DNA from: Curtobacterium sp. VKM Ac-1393
Lineage (GTDB): Bacteria; Actinomycetota; Actinomycetes; Actinomycetales; Microbacteriaceae
NCBI RefSeq assembly: GCF_015350995.1
Contig: NZ_JADKRW010000011.1
Span: 1 to 42,139, forward strand
Direction: 5' to 3'
DNA length: 42,139 nt
Position numbers and translations under genes: made by a program
Shown: piece by piece, positions 1 through 13,360 of the stretch
How positions within the stretch are numbered: the stretch's first letter is position 1
How the letters are laid out: each line of letters begins with the position of its first letter
The notes under the pieces: model-generated
Told to the model about the DNA's origin: nothing
Database searches by the model: none
The model's input: only the letters and a program-made list of their open reading frames with translations

Positions 1-270
1 TGATTCTGACTGTTGACTGTCTACTGACAATCTTCAATCCAAAAGGAATTGCATCATGACCCAACCAACCCGAAGGACGGCCAGGCACGAGGTCAATCAA
101 TAAATTGGCATTGACAATGTGCACGCTGTTGAGTTCTCAAGGACCAGACGCACTCGCTCCTCGGCTCAGATTCGAGCTTCGGCCACGAGGCTTGTGTACT
201 TGGCTTGCCACCGGTGTGCGTCGGACCGGAATGTCCTGTGGCTCATCCCCGAGGGGAGAGAACCGGTGGG
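1..270 (-). other. 5' leader of an rRNA operon (16S lies beyond base 1)
   Basis: Read on the minus strand, this stretch contains the block CTTGAGAACTCAACAGCGTG (about 123-142) followed by an AT-richer tract. This is the type of antitermination/processing leader found before 16S genes in Microbacteriaceae. No open frame here looks coding. The position just after tyrS and after two tandem promoters fits an rrn operon transcribed leftwards out of the window. The 16S gene itself is not present, so this is an inference from the leader motif and the promoters. Confidence 0.6.
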
Positions 271-276
271 CTTGTC

Positions 277-305
277 ATCCTAGGCGTCGAAGCGATCGAG
301 CACAA
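277..305 (-). promoter_or_regulatory. rRNA operon promoter, downstream copy
   Basis: On the minus strand a -35 TTGTGC (305-300) and a -10 TAGGAT (282-277) are separated by exactly 17 bases. Together with the upstream promoter it gives the tandem arrangement usual for rRNA operons. Confidence 0.5.
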
Positions 306-408
306 GGCCAGATCTGAACTTCAGTGGAGGATGGTCCCGCTTGAGGGCCGACGTGCTCTGGGCTCTCGCTCCAGCCGCTCCGCCGCACCTTTGGGGTGAC
401 GAGTAGGA

Positions 409-438
409 ACTTTACGCAGGGCTGGGCGTGTGTGCCAA
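409..438 (-). promoter_or_regulatory. rRNA operon promoter, upstream copy
   Basis: On the minus strand a -35 TTGGCA (438-433) and a -10 TAAAGT (414-409) are separated by 18 bases. It lies between the tyrS 3' hairpin and the rRNA leader, so it probably drives the rrn operon. Confidence 0.55.
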
Positions 439-450
439 GCCAGGCCCGAT

Positions 451-488
451 CCCGGGCGTGTCGCGTTGTGCAACACGCGTCGCCCGGG
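451..488 (-). terminator. Inverted repeat after tyrS
   Basis: CCCGGGCG (451-458) pairs perfectly with CGCCCGGG (481-488), with further partial pairing inside. It starts 12 bases after the tyrS stop and ends before the rrn promoter, so it probably ends tyrS transcription. There is no U tract. Confidence 0.5.
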
Positions 489-499
489 TGCCGGCGCGA

Positions 500-1813
500 T
501 CAGGCCAGCGTCACGCCGGCGAGGGTCTTCTTGCCGCGGCGGAGCACGAGGACTCCCCCTGGCAGGGCGAGGTCCGACAGCGGTGCGGTGGCGTCCTCGG
601 CCCGGGCGTTGTTCACGTACACGCCGCCCTGGTCGATCGCGCGACGGGCTTCACCGAGGGACTTCACGAGCTCGGTCTCGACGAGTGCCCGCGCGACATC
701 GGCTCCGGGTTCGAGGGTCACCGACCCCGGCAGCTCCGCGATCGCCGACCGCAGGGTGTCCGGGTCGAGCGCACCGAGGTCACCGTTGCCGAACAGGGCA
801 GCGGCGGCGTCGATCGCCGCCTGGGTGGCGTGGACCCCGTGCACGAGCGAAGTCACCTCGAACGCCAGCGTCCGCTGCGCCTCGCGCCGGAACGGTTCGT
901 CGGCCACCGCCTGCTCGAGCCGCTCGATCTCGGCCCGGGACAGGAACGTGAACTCCCGCAACCGGGCGATCACATCGGCATCCGCAGTGTTGAGCCAGAA
1001 CTGGTACAGCGCGTACGGCGACGTCATCTCAGCGTCGAGCCAGATGGCGTTGCCCTCGCTCTTGCCGAACTTCGTGCCGTCGGAGTTCGTGATCAGGGGT
1101 GTTCCGAGCGCGTGCACGGTCGCCCCCTCGGCACGACGGATGAGCTCCGTCCCCGAGGTCAGGTTGCCCCACTGGTCCGAGCCACCCGTCTGCAGCGTGC
1201 ACCCGTACTGCCGGAAGAGTTCGCGGTAGTCGAGCCCTTGCAGGATCTGGTAGCTGAACTCGGTGTAGCTGATGCCCGCGTCGGAGTTCAGCCGCGCGGC
1301 GACGGCGTCCTTCTTGAGCATCGAGTTCACACGGAAGTACTTGCCGACGTCACGGAGGAAGTCGATGGCGGACATCGGGGACGTCCAGTCCAGGTTGTTC
1401 ACCAGCCGGACACCGTTGTCACCGTCCGGGCTGAGGAACCGCGACACCTGCGCCTGGAGCCGAGCGACCCATTCGGCGACCGTCTCGCGGGTGTTCAGTG
1501 TGCGCTCGGCCGTCGGGCGCGGGTCGCCGATGAGCCCCGTCGATCCGCCGACGAGGGCCAGCGGCTTGTGCCCCGCGAGCTGCAACCGACGCATGGTCAG
1601 GAGCTGCAGGAGGTTGCCGCAGTGCAGCGACGGTGCCGTGGGGTCGAAGCCGCAGTAGTACGTGATCGGATCACCGTCGAGGGCCTCTTGCAGCGCGGTC
1701 TCGTCGGTCGAGACCTGCACCAGACCGCGCCAGCGCAGTTCGTCCCACACCGAGGCGAAGGTGGGGTCGTTCTGCTGACGCGTCAGGACGTCTTGAGCGG
1801 TATCACTGGACAC
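500..1813 (-). CDS. tyrS: Tyrosyl-tRNA synthetase
   Basis: Charges tRNA-Tyr with tyrosine in the cytoplasm. The 437-residue product is the family's usual length. The class I HIGH-type signature is HCGN (64-67) and the KMSKS-type loop is KFGKS (248-252). The C-terminal ~70 residues form an S4-like RNA-binding domain. I chose the GTG at 1813 because a -10 hexamer TACGAT sits six bases before it, as in a leaderless transcript; the longer frame to 1894 would run into mpg. The gene follows mpg after 67 bases and precedes the rRNA leader. Confidence 0.95.
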   Translation of the reverse strand: MSSDTAQDVLTRQQNDPTFASVWDELRWRGLVQVSTDETALQEALDGDPITYYCGFDPTAPSLHCGNLLQLLTMRRLQLAGHKPLALVGGSTGLIGDPRPTAERTLNTRETVAEWVARLQAQVSRFLSPDGDNGVRLVNNLDWTSPMSAIDFLRDVGKYFRVNSMLKKDAVAARLNSDAGISYTEFSYQILQGLDYRELFRQYGCTLQTGGSDQWGNLTSGTELIRRAEGATVHALGTPLITNSDGTKFGKSEGNAIWLDAEMTSPYALYQFWLNTADADVIARLREFTFLSRAEIERLEQAVADEPFRREAQRTLAFEVTSLVHGVHATQAAIDAAAALFGNGDLGALDPDTLRSAIAELPGSVTLEPGADVARALVETELVKSLGEARRAIDQGGVYVNNARAEDATAPLSDLALPGGVLVLRRGKKTLAGVTLA

Positions 1814-1819
1814 CCCGCC

Positions 1820-1825
1820 ATCGTA
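1820..1825 (-). promoter_or_regulatory. Leaderless-type -10 of tyrS
   Basis: TACGAT lies six bases before the GTG start, so the transcript would begin at or next to the start codon. Confidence 0.45.
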
Positions 1826-1832
1826 GCGGCGG

Positions 1833-1876
1833 CGCACCACCGACCGCGCGCCGTCGACCGGGAGGCCCGTGGTGCG
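1833..1876. repeat. Hairpin between mpg and tyrS with one GGGAGGCCCG copy
   Basis: CGCACCAC (1833-1840) pairs with GTGGTGCG (1869-1876) around a 28-base loop, and the loop end carries GGGAGGCCCG (1860-1869), the signature of the window's hairpin family. It may weakly end transcription after mpg. Confidence 0.35.
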
Positions 1877-1880
1877 TCCG

Positions 1881-5271
<3,391 letters not shown>

Positions 5272-5276
5272 GGTGC

Positions 5277-6203
5277 TCAGGCGTTCGCGGCGAGGAGCCA
5301 GGCCAGCAGCGCCTTCTGGGCGTGCAGACGGTTCTCCGCCTCGTCCCAGATGATGCTGCGCGGACCGTCGATGACATCGGCCGTCACCTCGAAGCCACGG
5401 TCGGCCGGCAGGCAGTGCATGAACACCGCGTCGTCGGCCGCGTGTGCCATCAGGGCGTCGTCGACGCGGTACCCGGAGAAGGTGTCGAGACGCGACTGCT
5501 TCTCGGATTCCTTGCCCATCGACACCCAGGTGTCGGTGACCACGACGTCGGCACCGGCGACCGCGGCCACCGGGTCGGTCACGACCAGGACGGAGCCGCC
5601 GGTCTCGGCCGCACGGCCCTCGGCGTCGGTGACGACCTGGGGGGACGGCGAGAACTCGGCCGGGGCAGCGACGCGCACGTGCATGCCCGCGGTCGCGCCG
5701 GCGAGCAGGTACGACTGCGCCATGTTGCTCGCGCCGTCGCCGATGAACGCCACGGTCTGGCCGGCCAGCGTGCCGCGGTGCTCGCGGATGGTGAGCAGGT
5801 CGGCGAGCAGCTGGCACGGGTGGAAGTCGTCGGACAGCGCGTTCACCACGGGGACCGTCGTGCCGGCGGCCATCTCCTCGAGACCGGCCTGGCCGTACGT
5901 GCGCCAGACGATCGCCGACACCATGCGCTCGAGCACACGGGCGGTGTCCGACGGGGTCTCCTTGCCGCCGAGCTGGCTGTTCGCCGTCGAGATGATGAGC
6001 GGGCTGCCGCCCAGGTCCGAGATGCCCACGTGGAAGGACACCCGCGTGCGGGTCGACGACTTGTCGAAGATGACGGCGACGCTCTGCGGGCCGGCGAGCG
6101 GCTTGGCGCCCCAGCGGTCGGCCTTCATCTGGTCGGCGATGTCGAGGATCGCGGACTGCTCGGCCTGGCTGAGGTCGTCGTCGCGGAGGAAGTGGCGGGT
6201 CAT
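5277..6203 (-). CDS. argF: Ornithine carbamoyltransferase
   Basis: Makes citrulline from ornithine and carbamoyl phosphate. The 308-residue protein has the carbamoyl phosphate motif SSTRTR (49-54) and the ornithine-side HCLPA motif (263-267). The ATG at 6203 overlaps the argD stop by four bases and is preceded by an AGGAG ribosome binding site, so the upstream extension of the open frame is not used. Confidence 0.97.
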   Translation of the reverse strand: MTRHFLRDDDLSQAEQSAILDIADQMKADRWGAKPLAGPQSVAVIFDKSSTRTRVSFHVGISDLGGSPLIISTANSQLGGKETPSDTARVLERMVSAIVWRTYGQAGLEEMAAGTTVPVVNALSDDFHPCQLLADLLTIREHRGTLAGQTVAFIGDGASNMAQSYLLAGATAGMHVRVAAPAEFSPSPQVVTDAEGRAAETGGSVLVVTDPVAAVAGADVVVTDTWVSMGKESEKQSRLDTFSGYRVDDALMAHAADDAVFMHCLPADRGFEVTADVIDGPRSIIWDEAENRLHAQKALLAWLLAANA

Positions 6204-7438
6204 GCGGAGGTCTCCTGGGTAGCGGTGCCCTGCTCGGCAGCGACGGCCGCGAGGCTCTCGGCCAGGATCGACACGAACTCGTCGATCTCGGCGTCGGACA
6301 CGATGAGCGGCGGCGCGAGGCGCAGGCTCGACTCGTTCGGGGCGTTGATGATGAGACCGCGCTCGAGAGCGGCGGCGTTGACGGCGGCTGCGATCGGGCC
6401 GGTGAGCCCGACGCCGATGAGCAGGCCGGTGCCGCGGACCTCTTCGACGAGCGGCGAGCCGATGCCGGCGATGCCGGAACGGATCCGCTCGCCCTTGACC
6501 ACGGCGGCCGCGACGAGGTCGGCGCGCTCGATCTCGGCGAGGACGGCGTTCGCCACGCGGGTGCCGAGCGGGTTGCCGCCGAAGGTCGAGCCGTGCTGGC
6601 CGGCCGAGAACAGGTCGGACGCCCACCCGAAGGTCACGAGCGCGCCGATCGGGAACCCGCCGGCGATGCCCTTGGCCACCGTGATGGCATCGGGGGCGAA
6701 GCCGTGGCCCTGGTACGTGAACCAGTTGCCCGTCCGGCCGACGCCGGTCTGGATCTCGTCGAGGATGAGCAGGGCGCCGTGTTCCTCGGTCAGCCGGCGG
6801 GCTGCGAGCAGGAAGCCCTCGGGCAGGTCGACGACGCCGGCCTCGCCCTTGATCGGCTCGATGATGATGGCAGCGACCGTGTCGTCGATCGACTCCTCGA
6901 GCGCAGCGACTGTGGAGTCGATGTGCTCGACCCCCGGGATCATCGGCAGGAAGTCCTGCTGCAGCGCGGGCTTGCCGGTGAGGGCGAGTGCCCCCATCGT
7001 CCGGCCGTGGAAGCCCTGCTTCAGTGCGAGGATGCGGGTCTTCTGCCCGTCCGCGCCCTTGTTCAGGCGCGCGAGCTTGAACGCCGCCTCGTTCGCCTCG
7101 GCACCGGAGTTGCCGAAGTACACCCGACCGGCCTCGCCCGCACCGGTGATGCGCTTGAGGCGCTCCGCCAGCTCGAGCTGCGGCGGGGTCGCGAAGTAGT
7201 TCGACACGTGCACGAGCTTCGCGGCCTGGTCCGCGATGGCCTCGACCAGCGCGGGGTGCGCGTGGCCGAGGGAGTTCACGGCGATGCCGGCCAGGAAGTC
7301 GAGGTACTCGTTGCCGTCGACGTCCCAGACGCGGCAGCCCTGCCCGCGCTCGAGCATGATCTTCGGCGGGGTCAGGGATCGCATGAGCGACGCCCCGAAC
7401 CGGTCGTTCCAGGTCTCGGTCTGCGTCTCGCTGCTCAC
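6200..7438 (-). CDS. argD: Acetylornithine aminotransferase
   Basis: PLP enzyme that transaminates N-acetylglutamate semialdehyde to N-acetylornithine. The 412-residue protein is a class III aminotransferase; the PLP lysine is K256 in the context TVAKGIAGG, preceded by the [15 protein letters not shown] segment. The GTG start at 7438 overlaps the argB stop (GTGA), which fixes the start. It is in the middle of the arginine cluster. Confidence 0.96.
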   Translation of the reverse strand: MSSETQTETWNDRFGASLMRSLTPPKIMLERGQGCRVWDVDGNEYLDFLAGIAVNSLGHAHPALVEAIADQAAKLVHVSNYFATPPQLELAERLKRITGAGEAGRVYFGNSGAEANEAAFKLARLNKGADGQKTRILALKQGFHGRTMGALALTGKPALQQDFLPMIPGVEHIDSTVAALEESIDDTVAAIIIEPIKGEAGVVDLPEGFLLAARRLTEEHGALLILDEIQTGVGRTGNWFTYQGHGFAPDAITVAKGIAGGFPIGALVTFGWASDLFSAGQHGSTFGGNPLGTRVANAVLAEIERADLVAAAVVKGERIRSGIAGIGSPLVEEVRGTGLLIGVGLTGPIAAAVNAAALERGLIINAPNESSLRLAPPLIVSDAEIDEFVSILAESLAAVAAEQGTATQETSA

Positions 7439-8487
7439 GGCTGCTGCCCCTTCTCGGTCGTGCTGGCCACGTGTTGGCCGGTGCTGGTGCTCGTCGACGG
7501 TGCTGCCACGCGTCGGCCGATCTCGGCGTGGGTCATCTGGTTCTCGGTTCGTCGGCTCGGGTCCGGGATCACCTCGGTGCCCGCACCACGCAGGGTGAAG
7601 ACCTCGAGCAGGATCGAGTGCGGGATCCGGCCGTCGATGATCGTCGCGCCCCCGACCCCGCCGACCACGGCGTCGAGACACGCGGTCATCTTCGGGATCA
7701 TGCCCGACTCGAGCGACGGCAGGAGCGCCCGGAGCTCCTCGACCGCGATGAGGTCGACGAGCGAGTCACGGTCCGGCCAGTTGCGGTACAGGCCGGGGAC
7801 GTCGGTGAGCATGATGAGCTTCGACGCCCGCAGCGCGATCGCCAGAGCTCCGGCAGCCGCGTCGGCGTTCACGTTGAGCGCCTGGTCCGGGTCGGCGTCG
7901 TCGATCGCGATGCTCGAGACGACCGGGATCCGACCGGCCTCGATCGCGGCGAGCACCCCGGACGGGTCGACGTGGGTGATGTCACCGACGTGGCCGAGGT
8001 CGTACTCCTGCCCGTCGACGACCACGCCCTTCTGCTCGCCGGTGAACAGCGACCCGCCGTCACCGAACACCCCGACGGCCAGGCCGTCACCGTGCTCGTT
8101 CATCAGGTCGACGATCTCGCGGTTGACCTCGCCCGCCAGGACGTCGCGGACGACGGAGATCGCCTCGGTCGTGGTGACGCGGTAGCCGCCGCGGAACTCT
8201 GACTCGATGCCCTGTTCCTTGAGCGCTGCGGAGATCTGCGGACCGCCGCCGTGCACCACGACGGGGTGCAGGCCGGCGTACCGCAGGTAGACCATGTCCT
8301 CGGCGAACGCGCGCTTGAGGTCGTCGTTCACCATGGCGTTGCCGCCGAACTTCACGACGACGACCTTGCCGGAGAACCGTTTGAGCCACGGCAGGGACTC
8401 GATCAGGGTCGCGGCCTTGACGGCGGCGAACTCGTGTTCTTCTTCCTTCGTGAGGGGCGTGCCGGCCCCTTCGGTGTCACTCGCCAT
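7435..8487 (-). CDS. argB: Acetylglutamate kinase
   Basis: Phosphorylates N-acetylglutamate, normally the arginine-feedback step of the pathway. The amino acid kinase fold is clear: [11 protein letters not shown] near residue 42 and VHGGGPQI near 80. At 350 residues it is longer than the usual ~300, with about 20 extra residues at the N terminus and a Ser/Thr-rich C-terminal tail of about 40 residues after the conserved core. The ATG shares one base with the argJ stop (TGATG). The tail could be a lineage feature; its role is unknown. Confidence 0.95.
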   Translation of the reverse strand: MASDTEGAGTPLTKEEEHEFAAVKAATLIESLPWLKRFSGKVVVVKFGGNAMVNDDLKRAFAEDMVYLRYAGLHPVVVHGGGPQISAALKEQGIESEFRGGYRVTTTEAISVVRDVLAGEVNREIVDLMNEHGDGLAVGVFGDGGSLFTGEQKGVVVDGQEYDLGHVGDITHVDPSGVLAAIEAGRIPVVSSIAIDDADPDQALNVNADAAAGALAIALRASKLIMLTDVPGLYRNWPDRDSLVDLIAVEELRALLPSLESGMIPKMTACLDAVVGGVGGATIIDGRIPHSILLEVFTLRGAGTEVIPDPSRRTENQMTHAEIGRRVAAPSTSTSTGQHVASTTEKGQQP

Positions 8488-9695
8488 CAGCTGGAGTACG
8501 CGCTGTTCTCGTGCACGTAGTCGTGCGTGAGGTCGTTGGTGAGGATCGTGGCCGAGTGCGTCCCGACCCCGAGGTCGATGCGCACGTGGGTGTCCCGCGG
8601 CGTCAGGTCGACGGTGTCGCTCGGCTGGTCCGGTGCGCCGGCGTGGCAGACCCGGACACCGTTCATGCTGACGTCGACCGCGTACGGGTCGAAGTCGGCG
8701 TCGGTCGTGCCGATCGCGGCGAGCACCCGGCCCCAGTTCGGGTCGTTGCCGAAGACGGCCGCCTTGAACAGGTTGTTGCGGGCGACGCTCCGTCCGACGG
8801 TCACGGCGTCGTCCTCGGTCGCGGCGTGCACGACCTCGATCGCGATGTCGTGGCTCGCGCCCTCGGCGTCCTGCTGGAGCTGGCGGGCCAGATCGGCGCA
8901 GACGGCGGTCAGGGCTTCCTGGAAGTCACCGACCTCTGGAGTGACGCCGCTCGCACCCGACGACAGCAGCACGACGGTGTCGTTCGTCGACATGCAGCCG
9001 TCCGAGTCGACGCGGTCGAACGTGATGCGGGTGGCCGCACGGAGCGCCTGGTCGAGCTGGTCCGGGGTCTGCACGGCGTCGGTCGTGATCACGACGAGCA
9101 TCGTCGCGAGCCCGGGCGCGAGCATGCCAGCACCCTTGGCCATGCCGCCGACGGTCCAGCCGTCCTCGGTCACGACGGACTGCTTCGCCTTCGTGTCGGT
9201 CGTCATGATCGCCGTCGCCGCGTCCGGGCCGCCGTCGGCGGTGAGCGCAGCGCCGGCGAGGTCGACGCCCCGGAGCACGTTGTCGCGGAAGGTCTGGTCG
9301 CCGACGCCGATCAGCCCGGTGGAACAGACGACGACGTCGCCCGCACCGATGCCGAGGGCGTCGCCCACGGCTTCGGCCGTCATGTGGGTCGTCTGGAACC
9401 CGAAGGGGCCCGTGAAGCAGTTGGCGCCGCCGGAGTTCAGGACGACGGCACGCGCGACGCCGTCCCCGACGACCTGGCGGGACCAGATCACCGGGTGCGC
9501 CTGCGCACGGTTGCTGGTGAAGACCGCGGCCACGGCCGCGTCCGGGCCGTCGTTGACGACGAGCGCCACGTCCGGCTTGCCGCTGGTCTTCAGGCCGGCG
9601 GTCACGCCGGCAGCGCGGAACCCCGCTGCCGCGGTGACGCCCTGGAGGCCCGGTTCGCCCTGGGTGGGCTTGCTCACGTCGGTGAGGTCGGTCAC
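8487..9695 (-). CDS. argJ: Glutamate N-acetyltransferase/amino-acid acetyltransferase (ArgJ)
   Basis: Transfers the acetyl group from N-acetylornithine back to glutamate, closing the acetyl cycle; many ArgJ enzymes also use acetyl-CoA. The 402-residue precursor contains KGAGMLAP and then the ATML self-cleavage motif, with the nucleophile threonine at T198. The GTG at 9695 overlaps the argC stop (GTGA) and gives the usual length. No argA is present in the window, so a bifunctional role is plausible. Confidence 0.95.
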   Translation of the reverse strand: MTDLTDVSKPTQGEPGLQGVTAAAGFRAAGVTAGLKTSGKPDVALVVNDGPDAAVAAVFTSNRAQAHPVIWSRQVVGDGVARAVVLNSGGANCFTGPFGFQTTHMTAEAVGDALGIGAGDVVVCSTGLIGVGDQTFRDNVLRGVDLAGAALTADGGPDAATAIMTTDTKAKQSVVTEDGWTVGGMAKGAGMLAPGLATMLVVITTDAVQTPDQLDQALRAATRITFDRVDSDGCMSTNDTVVLLSSGASGVTPEVGDFQEALTAVCADLARQLQQDAEGASHDIAIEVVHAATEDDAVTVGRSVARNNLFKAAVFGNDPNWGRVLAAIGTTDADFDPYAVDVSMNGVRVCHAGAPDQPSDTVDLTPRDTHVRIDLGVGTHSATILTNDLTHDYVHENSAYSS

Positions 9696-10789
9696 GGTGC
9701 GACTCCGTCCACGCTGAGGCCCAGGGTCTCCGGCAGACCCAGGGCGATGTTCGTCGACTGGACGGCGGCGCCCGCCGTGCCCTTCGCGAGGTTGTCGAGC
9801 GCCGTCACGGCGACCACGCGGCCAGCGGCCTCGTCGACCGCGATGCCGACGAGCGCGGTGTTCGCGCCGATGGTGTCCGCGACCCGGGGGAACTCGCCCT
9901 CCGGCAGCAGGTGCACGAACGGCTCGTCGGCGTACGCCTGCTCCCAGGCGAGCCGGACGTCGCGGGCGCTGACCCCGGGGGTGAGCTTGGCCGTCGTCGT
10001 CGCGAGGATGCCCCGCGACATCGGGACGAGGACCGGCGTGAACGAGATCGTCACGCCCGCGGCTCCCGCCACGACCAGGTTCTGCTGGATCTCCGGGACG
10101 TGCCGGTGCGTGCCGCCCACCGCGTAGGCGCTGGCGGAGCCCATGATCTCGGACGCCAGGTAGGTGTTCGCGAGCTTCTTGCCGGCACCGCTCGGGCCGA
10201 CGCTCAGCACCGCGACGATGTCGTCCGACTCGACGAGCCCGGCTTGGATGCCCGGCTGGATGCCCAGCGTCACCGCGGTGACGTTGCACCCGGGGACGGC
10301 GATCCGCTTGGTGCCCACCAGCGCCGAGCGCTGCTTGCCCTGCGCCGTGATGTCCTCGACCTCGCGCCACTCGTCGGCCGAACCGGGGGTCGGGGCCGCG
10401 AGCAACAGCTCTGGCAGGCCGTAGGTCCAGGCGCCGTGGTAGTCGCCGCCGTAGAACTGCTCCCACGCCGCGGGGTCCGTCAGGCGGTGGTCCGCACCGC
10501 AGTCCACCACGAGGGCATCGTCGCCGAGCTCTTCGGTGATCGCCCCCGACTGACCGTGCGGCAGCGCCAGGAACACGACGTCGTGCCCGCGCAGGGTCTC
10601 CGCCGTCGTCTTCTCGAGGGTCAGGTGCGACAGCGAACGGAGGTGCGGCTGCGTCGCGATCAACGGCTGTCCGGCGTTCGAGAACGCCGTCACCGTCCTG
10701 ACGTCGAACTCGGGATGGGAGGAGAGCACGCGAAGGAGCTCACCACCCGCGTAGCCGGAGGCTCCCGCCACGGCGACGGATACGGACAT
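9692..10789 (-). CDS. argC: N-acetyl-gamma-glutamyl-phosphate reductase
   Basis: NADPH-dependent reduction of N-acetylglutamyl phosphate to the semialdehyde. The 365-residue protein has the Rossmann motif [12 protein letters not shown] at 8-19 and the catalytic cysteine C168 in PGCNVTAV. The ATG at 10789 is preceded by a GGTGG-type ribosome binding site. It is the first arg gene, 78 bases after pheT; no ARG box was recognised in that gap, so it may be cotranscribed with pheST or have a promoter I cannot see. Confidence 0.97.
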   Translation of the reverse strand: MSVSVAVAGASGYAGGELLRVLSSHPEFDVRTVTAFSNAGQPLIATQPHLRSLSHLTLEKTTAETLRGHDVVFLALPHGQSGAITEELGDDALVVDCGADHRLTDPAAWEQFYGGDYHGAWTYGLPELLLAAPTPGSADEWREVEDITAQGKQRSALVGTKRIAVPGCNVTAVTLGIQPGIQAGLVESDDIVAVLSVGPSGAGKKLANTYLASEIMGSASAYAVGGTHRHVPEIQQNLVVAGAAGVTISFTPVLVPMSRGILATTTAKLTPGVSARDVRLAWEQAYADEPFVHLLPEGEFPRVADTIGANTALVGIAVDEAAGRVVAVTALDNLAKGTAGAAVQSTNIALGLPETLGLSVDGVAP

Positions 10790-10867
10790 GGGATTCCACC
10801 TTTGGTCGGACTGGTCGTCGAGAGAGTCGGAGGCGGCGACCCCGGGCGGTGCTGATCCCGTCGTGGG

Positions 10868-13360
10868 TCAGTCGCGCAGGGTCGCCCCGAATCGCTCGCC
10901 GGCACGTCGGACTGCGCCGTCGCGGGCCTCGGTGGCCTCGGCAGCGGTCAGCGTGCGGTCCGTGGCACGGAAGCGCAGGGCGAACGTCAGGGACTTCTGT
11001 CCCTCGTCCACGCCGGAGCCCCGGTAGTCATCCACGAGCCGAGCATACTCCAACAGGTCTCCGGCACCAGAGCGGACCGCATCCAACACGTCACCGGCCG
11101 GCACCCCGGCGTCGACGACCAGGGACAGGTCCTGCGTCGCTGCCGGGTACGACACGATCGGAGCGACCGCGACGAGCTCGGGGGCCGCGGCCACCATGGC
11201 GTCGAGGTCGAGCTCGACCACGGCCACCACACGGGGCAGCACCGCAGCGGCGGACAGCTCCGGCAGCAGTTCACCGGCGACGCCCACGACGGTGTCGCCG
11301 ACGAGCAGCGACGCCGCGCGGCCCGGGTGCAGCGACGGGTGTGTGGTCTGCGCGACGCGCAGTTCCACGCCGACGGCCCACGCGACCTGACGGGCCGCGT
11401 CGATCGCGTCGGCGATGCCGTACGGCTCCGCCGTGACGCCGGCCTGCTTCGCGACGCGGTTGCCGGTGAACAGTGCGGACACGTGGAACGGCTGCGCGGG
11501 CAGGGACGCGTCGAGTGCCTGGAGCGTGGCGCGGTCGGGCAGTGCGGCGCCGGCCGGGACCTCGTCGGTGCCGAGCGTCACGCCAGCCACCGGCAGGAAC
11601 ACCCGCGAGGTCTCGTAGAGCGCGACGTCGAGCAGGCCGCGGGACACGTTGCGACGAGCCGCGTCGACCAGGGCCGGCACGCCGCTGCGACGGAGCAGGT
11701 TCTGCTCGCTGTCGAGCGCGTTCGCGAGCACGACGCTCGGGCCGCCCTCCGGGTCGATGCCCGGGTAGGCGTCCTGGGTCGCGGCCGACACGAACGGCGC
11801 CGTCACGGCCTCGACCAGACCAGCGGCGGCGAGGGCTGCGGAGACCCGACGTCGCGCCTGCTGGTGCGGGGTGAGTCCGCGTCCGGGCGGGGCGACGGGC
11901 AGCACGCTCGGGATGCGGTCGTACCCGACGATCCGCGCGACCTCTTCGACCAAGGTGGTGTCGTCGGTCAGGTCGGGGCGCCAGGTCGGCGGCGTGACCG
12001 CGAGCTGGTCGCCGTCAGGCTGCACCGCGGCACCGATCGCACGGAGGGTGTCCACGACCTCGGCATCGGTGTAGTCCACACCGATCAGTTCGGTCGGACG
12101 CGAGATCCGCATCGCCACCGTCGCTCGCGGCTCGGTGTCGACGAGCGTCGAGCCGAGGGCGTCGGCCGTACCCCCGGCGAGCTCGACGAGGAGCTCGACG
12201 GCGCGGTTCGCAGCGGCCTCGGCCACGAGCGGGTCGACACCGCGCTCGAAGCGACGGGACGCCTCGCTTGGCAGCTTGTGCCGGCGAGCGGTGCGCGCGA
12301 TCGACACCTGGTCGAAGCCGGCTGCCTCGATCAGGACGTCGGTCGTGCTCGCGGAGATCTCGGTGCGGACACCGCCCATGACGCCGGCGAGCCCGACGGG
12401 GCCGTCGTCGTCGGTGATGACCAGGTCTTCGGGGTCGAGCTTCCGCACGGCGCCGTCGAGGGTCTCGAGCGTCTCGCCCGCAGCCGCACGACGGACGCCC
12501 AGGCCGCCGCGCACGGTCGACAGGTCGTAGCCGTGCAGCGGCTGGCCGAGTTCGAACATGACGAAGTTCGTGACGTCGACCGGGAGCGAGATCGAGCGGA
12601 CACCTGCCAGGGCAAGGCGCGACACCATCCAGGCGGGTGTCTTCGCGGTCGGGTCGATGCCACGGACGACGCGCGTGACGAAGGTGCTCGCACCGACGCG
12701 ACCACGGATCGGGGCGCGGTCGTCGATCGTCACCGGGAAGCCCTCGGCCGAGCGGGGTGCGACGCGGTCGGCCGGGTCGTGGAAGCTCGCACCGGTGGCG
12801 TGGGCGTACTCGCGGGCGACGCCGCGCATGCTCAGCACGTAGCCGCGGTCCGGCGTGACGTTGATCTCGACCGCGGCGTCGTCGAGACCGAGGAGCGCGA
12901 TGGCGTCCTGGCCGACGGTGGGCTCCATGCCGAGGTCGGCGAAGCGCAGGATGCCCTCGTGCTCGTCGCCGAGCCCGAGCTCGCGGGCCGAGGCGATCAT
13001 GCCGTCGGACACGTGGCCGTAGGTCTTGCGGGCGGCGATCGGGAACGGCCCGGGCAGCACGGCGCCTGGCAACGTCACGACGACGAGGTCGCCCACGTCG
13101 AAGTTGTGCGCGCCGCAGACGATGCCGCGGGGCTCGGGCTCGCCGACGTCCACCTGGCACCAGTTGATCGTCTTGCCGTTCTTCTGCGGCTCGGGGACAC
13201 GCTCGAGCACCCGGCCGACCACGACGGGACCGGTCAGGTCGAAGGTGTGGACGTCTTCTTCCTCGAAGCCGACCGACACGAGCGCCGCGTGGACGTGCTC
13301 GAGGGTGACGTCCTCGGGGAGGTCGACGGACTCGCCGAGCCAACGGAGTGGGACGCGCAT
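10868..13360 (-). CDS. pheT: Phenylalanyl-tRNA synthetase beta subunit
   Basis: Beta subunit of the alpha2beta2 PheRS. The 830 residues show the expected order: an EMAP/tRNA-binding domain near the N terminus (residues ~40-150, with CGAHNFDVGD), B3/B4 editing region, B5 domain, the catalytic-like core, and the C-terminal ferredoxin-fold anticodon-binding domain. Its ATG shares one base with the pheS stop (TGATG), so the two subunits are translationally coupled. Confidence 0.97.
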   Translation of the reverse strand: MRVPLRWLGESVDLPEDVTLEHVHAALVSVGFEEEDVHTFDLTGPVVVGRVLERVPEPQKNGKTINWCQVDVGEPEPRGIVCGAHNFDVGDLVVVTLPGAVLPGPFPIAARKTYGHVSDGMIASARELGLGDEHEGILRFADLGMEPTVGQDAIALLGLDDAAVEINVTPDRGYVLSMRGVAREYAHATGASFHDPADRVAPRSAEGFPVTIDDRAPIRGRVGASTFVTRVVRGIDPTAKTPAWMVSRLALAGVRSISLPVDVTNFVMFELGQPLHGYDLSTVRGGLGVRRAAAGETLETLDGAVRKLDPEDLVITDDDGPVGLAGVMGGVRTEISASTTDVLIEAAGFDQVSIARTARRHKLPSEASRRFERGVDPLVAEAAANRAVELLVELAGGTADALGSTLVDTEPRATVAMRISRPTELIGVDYTDAEVVDTLRAIGAAVQPDGDQLAVTPPTWRPDLTDDTTLVEEVARIVGYDRIPSVLPVAPPGRGLTPHQQARRRVSAALAAAGLVEAVTAPFVSAATQDAYPGIDPEGGPSVVLANALDSEQNLLRRSGVPALVDAARRNVSRGLLDVALYETSRVFLPVAGVTLGTDEVPAGAALPDRATLQALDASLPAQPFHVSALFTGNRVAKQAGVTAEPYGIADAIDAARQVAWAVGVELRVAQTTHPSLHPGRAASLLVGDTVVGVAGELLPELSAAAVLPRVVAVVELDLDAMVAAAPELVAVAPIVSYPAATQDLSLVVDAGVPAGDVLDAVRSGAGDLLEYARLVDDYRGSGVDEGQKSLTFALRFRATDRTLTAAEATEARDGAVRRAGERFGATLRD

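Noticed and set aside
105..399. Short plus-strand frames in the first 400 bases
   Set aside because: They overlap the rRNA leader and promoters on the other strand and have no ribosome binding site or domain.
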